Assembly (NCBI GenBank): GCA_002334985.1
Contig: DDBY01000182.1
Coordinates: 1-9,754, forward strand
Length of the DNA: 9,754 bases
Origin: Micavibrio sp. UBA2020
GTDB lineage: Bacteria > Pseudomonadota > Alphaproteobacteria > Micavibrionales > UBA2020
Reading direction: 5' to 3'
Shown: positions 1 to 5,886 of the stretch, one piece after another
How positions within the stretch are numbered: position 1 is the first letter of the stretch
Layout of the letters: each line of letters begins with the position of its first letter
Made by a program: the position numbers and the translations under genes
Notes under the pieces: model-generated
Database searches by the model: none
Told to the model about the DNA's origin: nothing
Seen by the model: the letters and a program-made list of their open reading frames with translations, nothing else

Positions 1-1072
1 GCGCGGCGGAGGCCTCGGCGCGCACCGTTAAATCGGCCAGTTCATTTTGCACCATGGGGTAGTTCACAATCGCCTTGCCGAAGGCTTCGCGGTGCGTCGC
101 CAAGCTGGCCGCTTCCATCAGCGCGCGGCGCTGCACACCCGCGCCCGACATGGCGTTGTGGATGCGGCTATACTCCAGCGCCTCCATCATCATTTTAAGC
201 CCGTGGGGCGGCGGCGCGATTTCAATCACTTCCGCGCCTTCAAGGTCTATCTCGCCGGTCGCGAGGCCTTTGGTGCCAAGTTTATCCTTCAGACGGCGCA
301 CGTTGTATTTGTTCTGGCTGCCGTCCTTCAAATGGCTGGGCACCAGATAAAGGCCGAGACCCTTGCTGCCTGCAGGCGCGCCTTCCGGCCGCGCTGTCGC
401 CAGCGCAAGGCCGGAATTGGCGTTGCTGGTAAACCATTTCAGCCCGTGCAGGGTGATTTTCTGGCCGTCTTTTTTGGCAACTGTCGTCGTTGCGCCCACA
501 TCAGACCCGCCATGCAATTCCGTCGCCCAGGTACCGCCGGTTTTGGTTTTTCCGTCCATACGCGTCATTTCATGCAGATATTCATCGCGCACAGCCTTCG
601 GCGCGAATTTATCCAGCACATAGGCAACCGCGCCGGTCATGGTCACCGGGCAATGCACGGAAATATCCGATTGCGACAGCATATAGCCCATGGCGAAGCT
701 GAGCAGATGGGGCTCCGGGTCGCTGTCCATGAAGGCAAGGCCGATGGTGCCTTTTTGATACGCTTCCTGATGGCAGGTTTCGTAGTCGCGGTTGAAAATC
801 AGGCGCGTTTTTTTCTCGCCTGCCTTGTTATGCGTTTCAAGGCGCGGCGGCGCGTGGCGGTCGCTGTAGCTTGCCTGTTCATCCAGCGGCCCGCCGACAA
901 AAGCCCCGAAATCCCTGAACCTGTCTTCGTTGCGTGCCTGCATATCGGGCGCGGCGCGGCCGAGCAGGCGCTGCAAATTAATGTCGATATCATAAAAGTT
1001 ATGGCCGCGCGTTTCTTTTGGATACGCGGGATGCGTGCTGCGCGCAGGGGGCGGTGCGTGCTTATCTGTCAT
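1..1072 (-). CDS. AidB-like acyl-CoA dehydrogenase family flavoprotein (partial, C-terminus off the left edge)
   Basis: This is the N-terminal 357 residues of an acyl-CoA dehydrogenase (ACAD) fold flavoprotein. The ATG at 1072 is preceded by GGAG (1083-1080) at 7 nt spacing. Family signatures are TWATELHGGSDVG (residues 181-193, the flavin/substrate loop), LKWFTSN (211-217), RLKDKLGTKGLATGE (260-274), and GAGVQRRAL with HREAFGKAI (310-335), which opens the C-terminal helical domain. The long N-terminal segment and the RLKDKLG block resemble E. coli AidB, the alkylation-response ACAD, more than short fatty-acid ACADs. The catalytic glutamate region and any AidB DNA-binding C-terminus lie outside the window. 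So activity (FAD-dependent acyl-CoA oxidation versus a DNA-protection role) cannot be decided. No signal peptide is seen, so it is probably cytoplasmic. The gene is divergent from a TetR-family regulator that likely controls it. Fold assignment is firm; the AidB subgroup is likely. Confidence 0.9.
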   Translation of the reverse strand, partial: MTDKHAPPPARSTHPAYPKETRGHNFYDIDINLQRLLGRAAPDMQARNEDRFRDFGAFVGGPLDEQASYSDRHAPPRLETHNKAGEKKTRLIFNRDYETCHQEAYQKGTIGLAFMDSDPEPHLLSFAMGYMLSQSDISVHCPVTMTGAVAYVLDKFAPKAVRDEYLHEMTRMDGKTKTGGTWATELHGGSDVGATTTVAKKDGQKITLHGLKWFTSNANSGLALATARPEGAPAGSKGLGLYLVPSHLKDGSQNKYNVRRLKDKLGTKGLATGEIDLEGAEVIEIAPPPHGLKMMMEALEYSRIHNAMSGAGVQRRALMEAASLATHREAFGKAIVNYPMVQNELADLTVRAEASAA

Positions 1073-1079
1073 CGCTAAT

Positions 1080-1083
1080 CTCC
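1080..1083 (-). promoter_or_regulatory. Ribosome binding site of the AidB-like gene
   Basis: GGAG on the minus strand lies 7 nt before the ATG at 1072. It supports that start over any upstream alternative, none of which is evident in frame. Confidence 0.7.
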
Positions 1084-1171
1084 ATAATAATATGAATGCG
1101 GCGATGATGCGGCAGGCCAGCGGTGATTGCAACCCCCGTTATGTTTTTGCGCCGCCGCATCAGTATTGCCA

Positions 1172-1200
1172 TTGACCCCCGCATCTGCACGGTGCAAAGT
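1172..1200 (+). promoter_or_regulatory. Candidate promoter for the TetR-family gene
   Basis: TTGACC (1172-1177) is followed after 17 nt by CAAAGT (1195-1200). The first is close to a sigma-70 -35 box; the second matches the -10 consensus at only three positions. The weak -10 overlaps the left arm of the dyad at 1194-1228, which would suit repression by occlusion. This is pattern reading only. Confidence 0.3.
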
Positions 1201-1228
1201 TGGTTGCGAAGGGTTCGCATAACTTTGC
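1194..1228. promoter_or_regulatory. Imperfect dyad in the divergent spacer, probable TetR-family operator
   Basis: The outer arms GCAAAGTT (1194-1201) and AACTTTGC (1221-1228) are exact reverse complements. The inner arms TGCGAA (1205-1210) and TTCGCA (1214-1219) are also exact. They surround a GGG centre, with 3 nt versus 1 nt between outer and inner arms. Fourteen paired bases in 35 nt is well beyond what I would expect by chance. The dyad sits 35 bp before the TetR-family start and between two divergent genes, the usual place for such an operator. It ends far upstream of any stop codon and has no T tract, so a terminator is unlikely. Confidence 0.5.
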
Positions 1229-1236
1229 GAGGGGTT
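1204..1236. repeat. 12-bp direct repeat at 21-bp spacing
   Basis: TTGCGAAGGGTT (1204-1215 when read with its leading T) recurs as TTGCGAGGGGTT (1225-1236) with one mismatch. The start-to-start distance is 21 bp, two helical turns, so a protein could bind both copies on one DNA face. The copies overlap the dyad at 1194-1228. They may be part of the same regulator-binding architecture. Confidence 0.45.
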
Positions 1237-1263
1237 GCTTTACGCATTCAGGGGACAGTATTC

Positions 1264-1890
1264 ATGAGCGCCGAAACCGCTACTGCCGTCGATTTCCAGA
1301 AAAAATTCAAGTATCACCATGGCAACCTGCGCGAAGCGCTGCTGGCCGCGGCGCTGGACATTCTTGCAACCGATGGCATTGACGGTTTGAGCTTGCGCAG
1401 CCTTGCGCGCGCAACCGGCGTCACACAGGCTGCGCCCTATAGCCATTTCCGCGACAAGGATGAGCTTCTGGCCGCGGTTGCCGAAACGGGTTTCCAGCGC
1501 CTCGCCCTTTCCATGGCCGAAGCCGCCACGGGCGCGAAGGGCGCGCAGGAAAAAATCGAAAAACTCGCCTGCGCCTATGCGCGTTTCGCGACTGAAAACA
1601 AACCGCTATTCGGCATCATGTTCGGGCGGGAACTGGCGGACATCAAACGCTTCCCCACGCTGGCTATGACCGCGGGCAAAAGCTACGCCCTGATTTCCGC
1701 GGCGCTGGCACAAAAAGCCGCCGCAAGCGGTGAAGATGCGCGTTTCCTGACCGTCGCGGTCTGGAGCCTCTGCCACGGCCTGACCACCTTGATTGTCGAG
1801 GAAAAGCTGAGCCCCGCGCAAATCGGCGCGGCCGACCTTGATACGCTGGTCAAGCGCACGCTGGGCGTTCTTGCCCCGCAGCTGGGCTGA
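1264..1890 (+). CDS. TetR/AcrR-family transcriptional regulator with WHG-type C-terminal domain
   Basis: This 208-residue protein is a typical one-component repressor. The N-terminal YHHGNLREALLAAAL (residues 18-31) opens the TetR_N domain. The helix-turn-helix spans about 45-65, ending in APYSHFRDKDEL. The C-terminal ligand/dimer domain contains WSLCHGL (167-173), the hallmark of the WHG-type TetR C-terminal family. The frame is open upstream to 1123, but the ATG at 1264 is preferred. It has AGGGGA (1250-1255) 8 nt upstream, gives the normal family length, and leaves the operator-like dyad outside the coding region. The regulator is divergent from the AidB-like dehydrogenase and probably represses it and itself through the dyad at 1194-1228. 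The ligand is unknown; an acyl-CoA or hydrophobic compound would fit the neighbour. The gene ends 8 bp from the convergent kinase gene. Confidence 0.92.
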   Translation: MSAETATAVDFQKKFKYHHGNLREALLAAALDILATDGIDGLSLRSLARATGVTQAAPYSHFRDKDELLAAVAETGFQRLALSMAEAATGAKGAQEKIEKLACAYARFATENKPLFGIMFGRELADIKRFPTLAMTAGKSYALISAALAQKAAASGEDARFLTVAVWSLCHGLTTLIVEEKLSPAQIGAADLDTLVKRTLGVLAPQLG

Positions 1891-1898
1891 TATAACCC

Positions 1899-2747
1899 TT
1901 ACGCGAATTTATCGAGAATTTTTTGCGCCTTGCGGGCATAGGACGCGCCGAACAAACGCGTATGCACCAAAAGCGGGTAAAGCGCATAGACCTCCGCCCG
2001 CTCTTCGAAAAAGCCGGCGCGGATTGGACGGATTTCGTTGTATTTGGCGAAAAATGAATCGCTGAAGGTATTGAACAGGCGAATGAAGGCCAGCTCCACC
2101 TCCGCATCCGCATAATAAATCGCAGGGTCGAGAAACGCCGCGATTTTGCCGCGGCCAGGAATAATATTCCCGCTCCAGATATCGCCATGCACCAGCGAAG
2201 GCGCTTGCCCGCCTTGCAGCATCGCAGGCAGCTTTGCCGCGATTTTTTCAATCTGCGTCAGCATGCGTGCATCGATTTTATTTTCCTTGAGCGCGCGGTG
2301 CGCCATGTGCATCAGGCGTTTTTCGGCAAAGAACGATGGCCAGTCTTTTTCCCAGCCGCCTGGCTGCGTGAGCGAACCGACGAGCGTATCGCGCTCCATG
2401 CCGTAAGAATCATGCGTAACCGCATGCAGCGCCGCGATTTGCTCGGCGGCTGCACTTTCGACGCGGTAATCGACCATGCCTTGCGATTGCACGAATTCCA
2501 TGATGATGACGTGCTCGTTGCTGTAAAAAACCTCCGGCACCGGCAGGGGGGACTTTTCGCGCAAATATTTCAGCATCCAGGCTTCGGTATCCAGCCCGCG
2601 CTCCGCGACTTTGGCCACGCGCACTTCACCGGTTGCGAAAACAAGACGGTAAATCTGCGCGTTATTCGCGGCAGAAAGCGGCGCAACCGCCGTGATATGA
2701 AGGCCGAGCGCCTGTTCGACTTCGCTGTAAATCGCGGGGGAAATCAT
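1899..2747 (-). CDS. Fructosamine/ketosamine-3-kinase family protein
   Basis: The 282-residue protein matches the fructosamine kinase family (aminoglycoside-phosphotransferase-like kinase fold) along its whole length. Visible features are the ATP-site Lys in VRVAKVAE (K46), the Glu in TEAWMLKYL (E55), the family-specific GSLTQPGGWEKDWPSFFAEK (124-143), the catalytic loop HGDIWSGN (187-194) and the metal-binding FLDPAIYYAD (205-214). The length is close to that of E. coli YniA and human FN3K. Family members phosphorylate the C3 hydroxyl of sugar amines attached to proteins; the 3-phosphate is unstable and leaves, restoring the amine. Many bacterial members are reported to prefer ribulosamines and erythrulosamines over fructosamines. 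The ATG overlaps the TGA of the upstream phosphatase gene (ATGA, 2744-2747), so the two are probably translationally coupled. No catalytic residue appears to be missing. The sugar specificity is not readable from sequence. Confidence 0.93.
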   Translation of the reverse strand: MISPAIYSEVEQALGLHITAVAPLSAANNAQIYRLVFATGEVRVAKVAERGLDTEAWMLKYLREKSPLPVPEVFYSNEHVIIMEFVQSQGMVDYRVESAAAEQIAALHAVTHDSYGMERDTLVGSLTQPGGWEKDWPSFFAEKRLMHMAHRALKENKIDARMLTQIEKIAAKLPAMLQGGQAPSLVHGDIWSGNIIPGRGKIAAFLDPAIYYADAEVELAFIRLFNTFSDSFFAKYNEIRPIRAGFFEERAEVYALYPLLVHTRLFGASYARKAQKILDKFA

Positions 2748-3232
2748 ATACCGTGTGCCTTTCGCAGTTTTTCCAGCAGCGTTTGCGACGCGCTATGCAC
2801 CATATCGAAAACATTTTCAAAGTCAGCTTCGTTGCCGTACCACGGGTCGGGCACGTCCTGCCCCTCCGCCCCTGCCGCCGCAAGGAACATTTCCACCTTG
2901 GCCGTATGGCCGGACGGGGCACGGCTTTGCATGTCGAAAAAATGCCCGCCATCCATGGCATAGAGATAATCGAAAGTATTAAAATCTTCCGGCTTCAGCG
3001 CGCGCGCACGCTGGCCCGCCAGCGACACCCCGTGGCGCGCGGCGATTTTGACGGCGCGGCGGTCAGGCCCTTCGCCGATATGATAGGAATCCGTGCCGGC
3101 CGAATCGATGTGAAAATGCGCCCCCAGACCCGCGTCCTGCGCCAGATGGCGAAAGACCCCCTCCGCCGTTGGCGAGCGGCAGATATTGCCCGTGCAAACA
3201 AAAAGGATTTTAACCACCCCCGCAGAAGACAT
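2744..3232 (-). CDS. Low-molecular-weight protein-tyrosine-phosphatase family protein
   Basis: The N-terminal VCTGNICRSPTAEG contains the CX5R phosphate loop with nucleophile C13, R19 and S20. The general-acid loop DPWYG (D129-G133) identifies an LMW-PTP rather than an ArsC arsenate reductase. From the ATG at 3232 the protein has 162 residues, close to family size. AAGG lies about 8 nt upstream of that ATG. An in-frame ATG at 3310 would add a lysine-rich 26-residue tail and run into the mnmC leader, so I reject it. The gene overlaps the downstream ketosamine-kinase start by ATGA. LMW-PTPs can act on phosphotyrosine proteins. The human LMW-PTP-A enzyme is also reported to be a protein-ribulosamine-5-phosphatase, and this operon partner makes the second role attractive. 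A role in polysaccharide export (Wzb-like) has no support from the neighbours. Confidence 0.93.
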   Translation of the reverse strand: MSSAGVVKILFVCTGNICRSPTAEGVFRHLAQDAGLGAHFHIDSAGTDSYHIGEGPDRRAVKIAARHGVSLAGQRARALKPEDFNTFDYLYAMDGGHFFDMQSRAPSGHTAKVEMFLAAAGAEGQDVPDPWYGNEADFENVFDMVHSASQTLLEKLRKAHGI

Positions 3233-3324
3233 ACAGCCGGCCTTTCTTGTTGCCTTTTTCTTTTTTGCTGCGATGTTATGCTCAAAGCGGCACACCGCCG
3301 AGAGATACATCAGGATTTTCTATT
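3233..3324. promoter_or_regulatory. Divergent intergenic region, LMW-PTP operon / mnmC
   Basis: These 92 bp must hold the promoters of both divergent units. The stretch is T-rich on the plus strand (3243-3266). A TATGCT at 3277-3282 could be a -10 box for mnmC, but I find no convincing -35 at the right distance. A short GCGG/CCGC pair flanking CACA near 3287-3298 is too small to call. Confidence 0.3.
3311..3315 (+). promoter_or_regulatory. Ribosome binding site deciding the GTG start of mnmC
   Basis: CAGGA lies 9 nt before GTG at 3325. The protein from this GTG begins exactly where MnmC homology begins (ALKPARLQW). This argues against the ATG at 3247, whose 26 extra residues look like translated leader. 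Confidence 0.55.
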
Positions 3325-5208
3325 GTGGCACTGAAACCCGCCCGTTTGCAATGGTCAGAGAATGGCGACCTTGAAAGCCTGGATTACGGCGACGTGTATT
3401 TCCAGCGCGGCGCGGGCTTTGCGGAATCCGATTATGTTTTTTTGCGCCACAACAACATCCCCGCGCGCTTCGCCGCGCTGGGCGCGCAAAGCTTCGGCAT
3501 CGCGGAGCTTGGCTTTGGCACCGGTATGAATTTCTTGCTGACAGCGGCGCGGTTTCTGGAGCATGCCCCGCCTGATGCGCAGCTTGTTTATGCCAGCATT
3601 GAAAAACACCCCATCCCCGCCGAAATGCTGGCCCAAATCTACGCGCAGTTTACGGCGCAACTGCCGGAAGCGGCCCCGATATGCGGGGAGATTATTGCGC
3701 AGTACCCCCCGATGATAGAAGGGTTTCATACCCTCTTGCTCGCCGGCGGACGTATCCAGCTGATGCTGTGTTTTGGCGATGTAGCCGATGTGCTGCCGCA
3801 AATATCCGGCCAATTCGATGCGTGGTATCTGGATGGTTTTTCGCCCGCCAAAAACCCCGATATGTGGCAGGAAACCCTTTTCCCCCTGATTGCAGCGCGC
3901 ACCAAATCCGGCGGCACGCTGGCCACATTTTCTGTCACGGGGCACATGCGCCGCGCCCTGAAAGCCCTCGGCTTTGACGTGCAAAAGGTCAAAGGTTTCG
4001 GCATTAAATGGTCGATGACGGCCGCGCAAAAAACGGGCATTCCCACTCCGGTTTCTGCAAAAAAACATATCGCCGTATTAGGCGCGGGGGTTGCAGGCTG
4101 CGGCGCAGCCCATGCACTCGCGCGCCGCGGTCATGCCGTCACATTGATTGACGCACGAGACGGGATTGCGCAGGAAACATCCGGCAATCCCATCGGTATT
4201 TTATACCCAAAAATAACCGCGGAGCCGAGCGCAATGGGCGCACTGCATGCGCATGGCTTTTGCTATACCCGCATGCTTTGCGCAGCGCTGCCCGTAGCTT
4301 CATGGCGCGCATCCGGCGTTTTGCACATCGACAAAGATAGCGATGAAACCCTGCGGCATCAAAAGCAGGTAGAAAACAACGAACTGCCCGCGGAATATGC
4401 TTTTCATGATGCCGATGGCCTGCACCAGCCCATGGCCGGATACTTATCGCCGCCCGATTTATGTGCGGCGCTGGTATCATCGCTACGGGTGACGCGGCTT
4501 TTGGGTCGGCAGGCGCAAACCCTGTCACATGACGGCACGGCGTGGCACGTCAAAGATGCTGCAGGAAATGATATTTGCACCGCCGATGCTGTCATTATCG
4601 CGCTTGGCAATCATAGCGCCGCTATGACGGGGGCGGAATGGCTGCCGCTGCAATCCCTGCGCGGGCAGATTACCTATATCCGTCCGACACCGCGTTCAGC
4701 AGAAATGGCAGAAGTGATATGTCATGACGGATACGTCGCCCCGCCCGTGGGTGGGCTGCAATATATCGGTGCAACATTTCAGAAAGAGCCCGTATCCACA
4801 CCTGATATCCGCAGCGAAGACCATGCCGAGAACGTTCATAAATTGAACAAGTTTTTGCCGCAGCTGGGCATCACGATGGACGATGTCGCAGGCGGACGCA
4901 CAGGATACCGCGCCACAACGCCCGACAAACTGCCCATGGCAGGCGCCGCGCCCGATATGGCTGCGCTATTGGAAAATTTCGCCGATGTGCGCGCGGGCGC
5001 AGATACCGCCGGGCGCGACATCCCCGCGCTGCCCAACCTTTATATCAGCACAGGATATGGTGCGCATGGCCTGTCCGGCGCGCCGCTTTGCGGGGAAATG
5101 ATTGCGGCGATGATAAGCGAGGAGCCGCTGCCCGTGCCCGCGGCGCTGGCCGAAGCATTAATCCCGGCCCGTTTCCTGCTGCGGGATTTAAAACGTAAAA
5201 AAATATAA
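3325..5208 (+). CDS. mnmC: Bifunctional tRNA 5-methylaminomethyl-2-thiouridine synthesis protein MnmC
   Basis: MnmC completes mnm5s2U at wobble position 34 of tRNAs. The FAD-dependent C-terminal half converts cmnm5s2U to nm5s2U, and the SAM-dependent N-terminal half methylates the product to mnm5s2U. From the GTG start the protein has 627 residues, slightly shorter than E. coli MnmC (668). The N-terminal domain shows DYGDVYFQRG (about 20-29), the SAM loop ELGFGTGMNFL (61-71) and the family signature YLDGFSPAKNPDMW (168-181). The C-terminal DAO-type oxidoreductase begins at AVLGAGVAGCGAA (the GxGxxG dinucleotide loop, about 250-262), followed by ID (275-276) and TSGNPIGILYPK (285-296). It ends with the FAD-contact GYGAHGLSGAPL (about 577-588). 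Both halves appear intact, so both activities are expected. The gene stands alone, divergent from the LMW-PTP unit; its TAA abuts the convergent dipeptidase TGA. Confidence 0.95.
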   Translation: MALKPARLQWSENGDLESLDYGDVYFQRGAGFAESDYVFLRHNNIPARFAALGAQSFGIAELGFGTGMNFLLTAARFLEHAPPDAQLVYASIEKHPIPAEMLAQIYAQFTAQLPEAAPICGEIIAQYPPMIEGFHTLLLAGGRIQLMLCFGDVADVLPQISGQFDAWYLDGFSPAKNPDMWQETLFPLIAARTKSGGTLATFSVTGHMRRALKALGFDVQKVKGFGIKWSMTAAQKTGIPTPVSAKKHIAVLGAGVAGCGAAHALARRGHAVTLIDARDGIAQETSGNPIGILYPKITAEPSAMGALHAHGFCYTRMLCAALPVASWRASGVLHIDKDSDETLRHQKQVENNELPAEYAFHDADGLHQPMAGYLSPPDLCAALVSSLRVTRLLGRQAQTLSHDGTAWHVKDAAGNDICTADAVIIALGNHSAAMTGAEWLPLQSLRGQITYIRPTPRSAEMAEVICHDGYVAPPVGGLQYIGATFQKEPVSTPDIRSEDHAENVHKLNKFLPQLGITMDDVAGGRTGYRATTPDKLPMAGAAPDMAALLENFADVRAGADTAGRDIPALPNLYISTGYGAHGLSGAPLCGEMIAAMISEEPLPVPAALAEALIPARFLLRDLKRKKI

Positions 5209-5886
5209 TCAGGCGGCTGTCATACGGCAGGCAGGCGGCATTTGCACATCCTGCACAGGCGCGTAAAGGTCGTATAAATCGCGCGGAAATCTGAAATCCC
5301 ACCATTCCTGCGGCAGGGGCAACAAGGGCAGTTCATGTTTTGCCGCCGATTGCATCATGCACTCTTCAAGCAGCTGGCGGCGGGCAAGAACATCTGCCGG
5401 CAAATCGCGGAAGCTGCGCGCGGCAGGATTACGGGCGGGGTCAGGCGTCAGATAATCAAAACGCGTGCCCATATCGACTTCGTCGCCATTGGCATCAAGA
5501 AGAATAATATCAATCGCCATCCCGCGCGGGTGGCCGCCCTTGCCGGGTGGGGAGAGCAAGCGGTTCGGCTCTTCCAGCCAATGCGGATTGGCTTTCACAA
5601 TGTCGGTCTGGCGCATCATTTCCTGCGCCTCTACCGTGCGCAGGCAGTCTTTAAGCTCGAACGAAAGCCCGCTTTGCGCATGGCATAAAAGCGCCGCATC
5701 CAGAATGATTGGCAAAAATTTCCGGTGGCAAAGCATGCGCGCATCTGCGCGGTAAATCGCGCAGCCGAACATGTTGTCAGGGTGTTTTTCCTGCGCATAG
5801 ACAAGGTCAACGCGCAGCGGGTGGCTGTTTGTGAAATCTTCGAGCGGCAGCAGGTCATCCGCAGCGATAGCGATAATATCGCTCAT
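5209..5886 (-). CDS. VanX/DdpX-like M15 family D-Ala-D-Ala dipeptidase homologue with altered third zinc ligand
   Basis: The 225-residue protein has the M15D layout: DCLRTVEAQ (80-88, with R83 at the place of the substrate Arg), GKGGHPRGMAIDIILLD (115-131) carrying zinc ligands H119 and D126 with the same seven-residue spacing as in VanX, and DMGTRFDYL (138-146). The C-terminal motif is EWWDFRF (194-200). VanX has EWWHF here, with Glu as catalytic base and His as third zinc ligand, so this protein keeps the Glu but has Asp (D197, GAT) as candidate ligand. It may still bind zinc through Asp, may be a distinct subfamily, or may be catalytically changed. There is no signal peptide, so it is probably cytoplasmic, like VanX and DdpX, which hydrolyse D-Ala-D-Ala. 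The start overlaps the TGA of the TPP-enzyme gene (ATGA, 5883-5886), with GGAG only 2 nt from the ATG, so translation probably depends on coupling. Confidence 0.85.
   Translation of the reverse strand: MSDIIAIAADDLLPLEDFTNSHPLRVDLVYAQEKHPDNMFGCAIYRADARMLCHRKFLPIILDAALLCHAQSGLSFELKDCLRTVEAQEMMRQTDIVKANPHWLEEPNRLLSPPGKGGHPRGMAIDIILLDANGDEVDMGTRFDYLTPDPARNPAARSFRDLPADVLARRQLLEECMMQSAAKHELPLLPLPQEWWDFRFPRDLYDLYAPVQDVQMPPACRMTAA

Noticed and set aside
47..1078. Plus-strand open frame of 343 codons
   Set aside because: It lies antisense to the AidB-like gene, whose minus-strand translation carries clear ACAD motifs. The plus-strand translation is Arg/His/Ala-rich with no recognisable family.
1123..1263. 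N-terminal extension of the TetR-family protein to 1123
   Set aside because: It would translate through the operator-like dyad and add 47 residues absent from the family. The ATG at 1264 has an AGGGGA ribosome binding site.
1872..1887. GCCC...GGGC inverted pair at the end of the TetR-family gene as a terminator
   Set aside because: Only four base pairs with no following T tract; too weak to call.
3233..3310. N-terminal extension of the LMW-PTP to the ATG at 3310
   Set aside because: It would add a Lys-rich segment from the A-rich leader and place the start inside the mnmC promoter area. The ATG at 3232 gives normal family length and has a nearby AAGG.
3247..3324. N-terminal extension of MnmC to the ATG at 3247
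   Set aside because: MnmC homology starts just after the GTG at 3325, which has CAGGA upstream. The extra residues match no part of the family.
3355..4068. Minus-strand frame of 237 codons within mnmC
   Set aside because: It is antisense to the methyltransferase half of mnmC, and its product has no domain signature.
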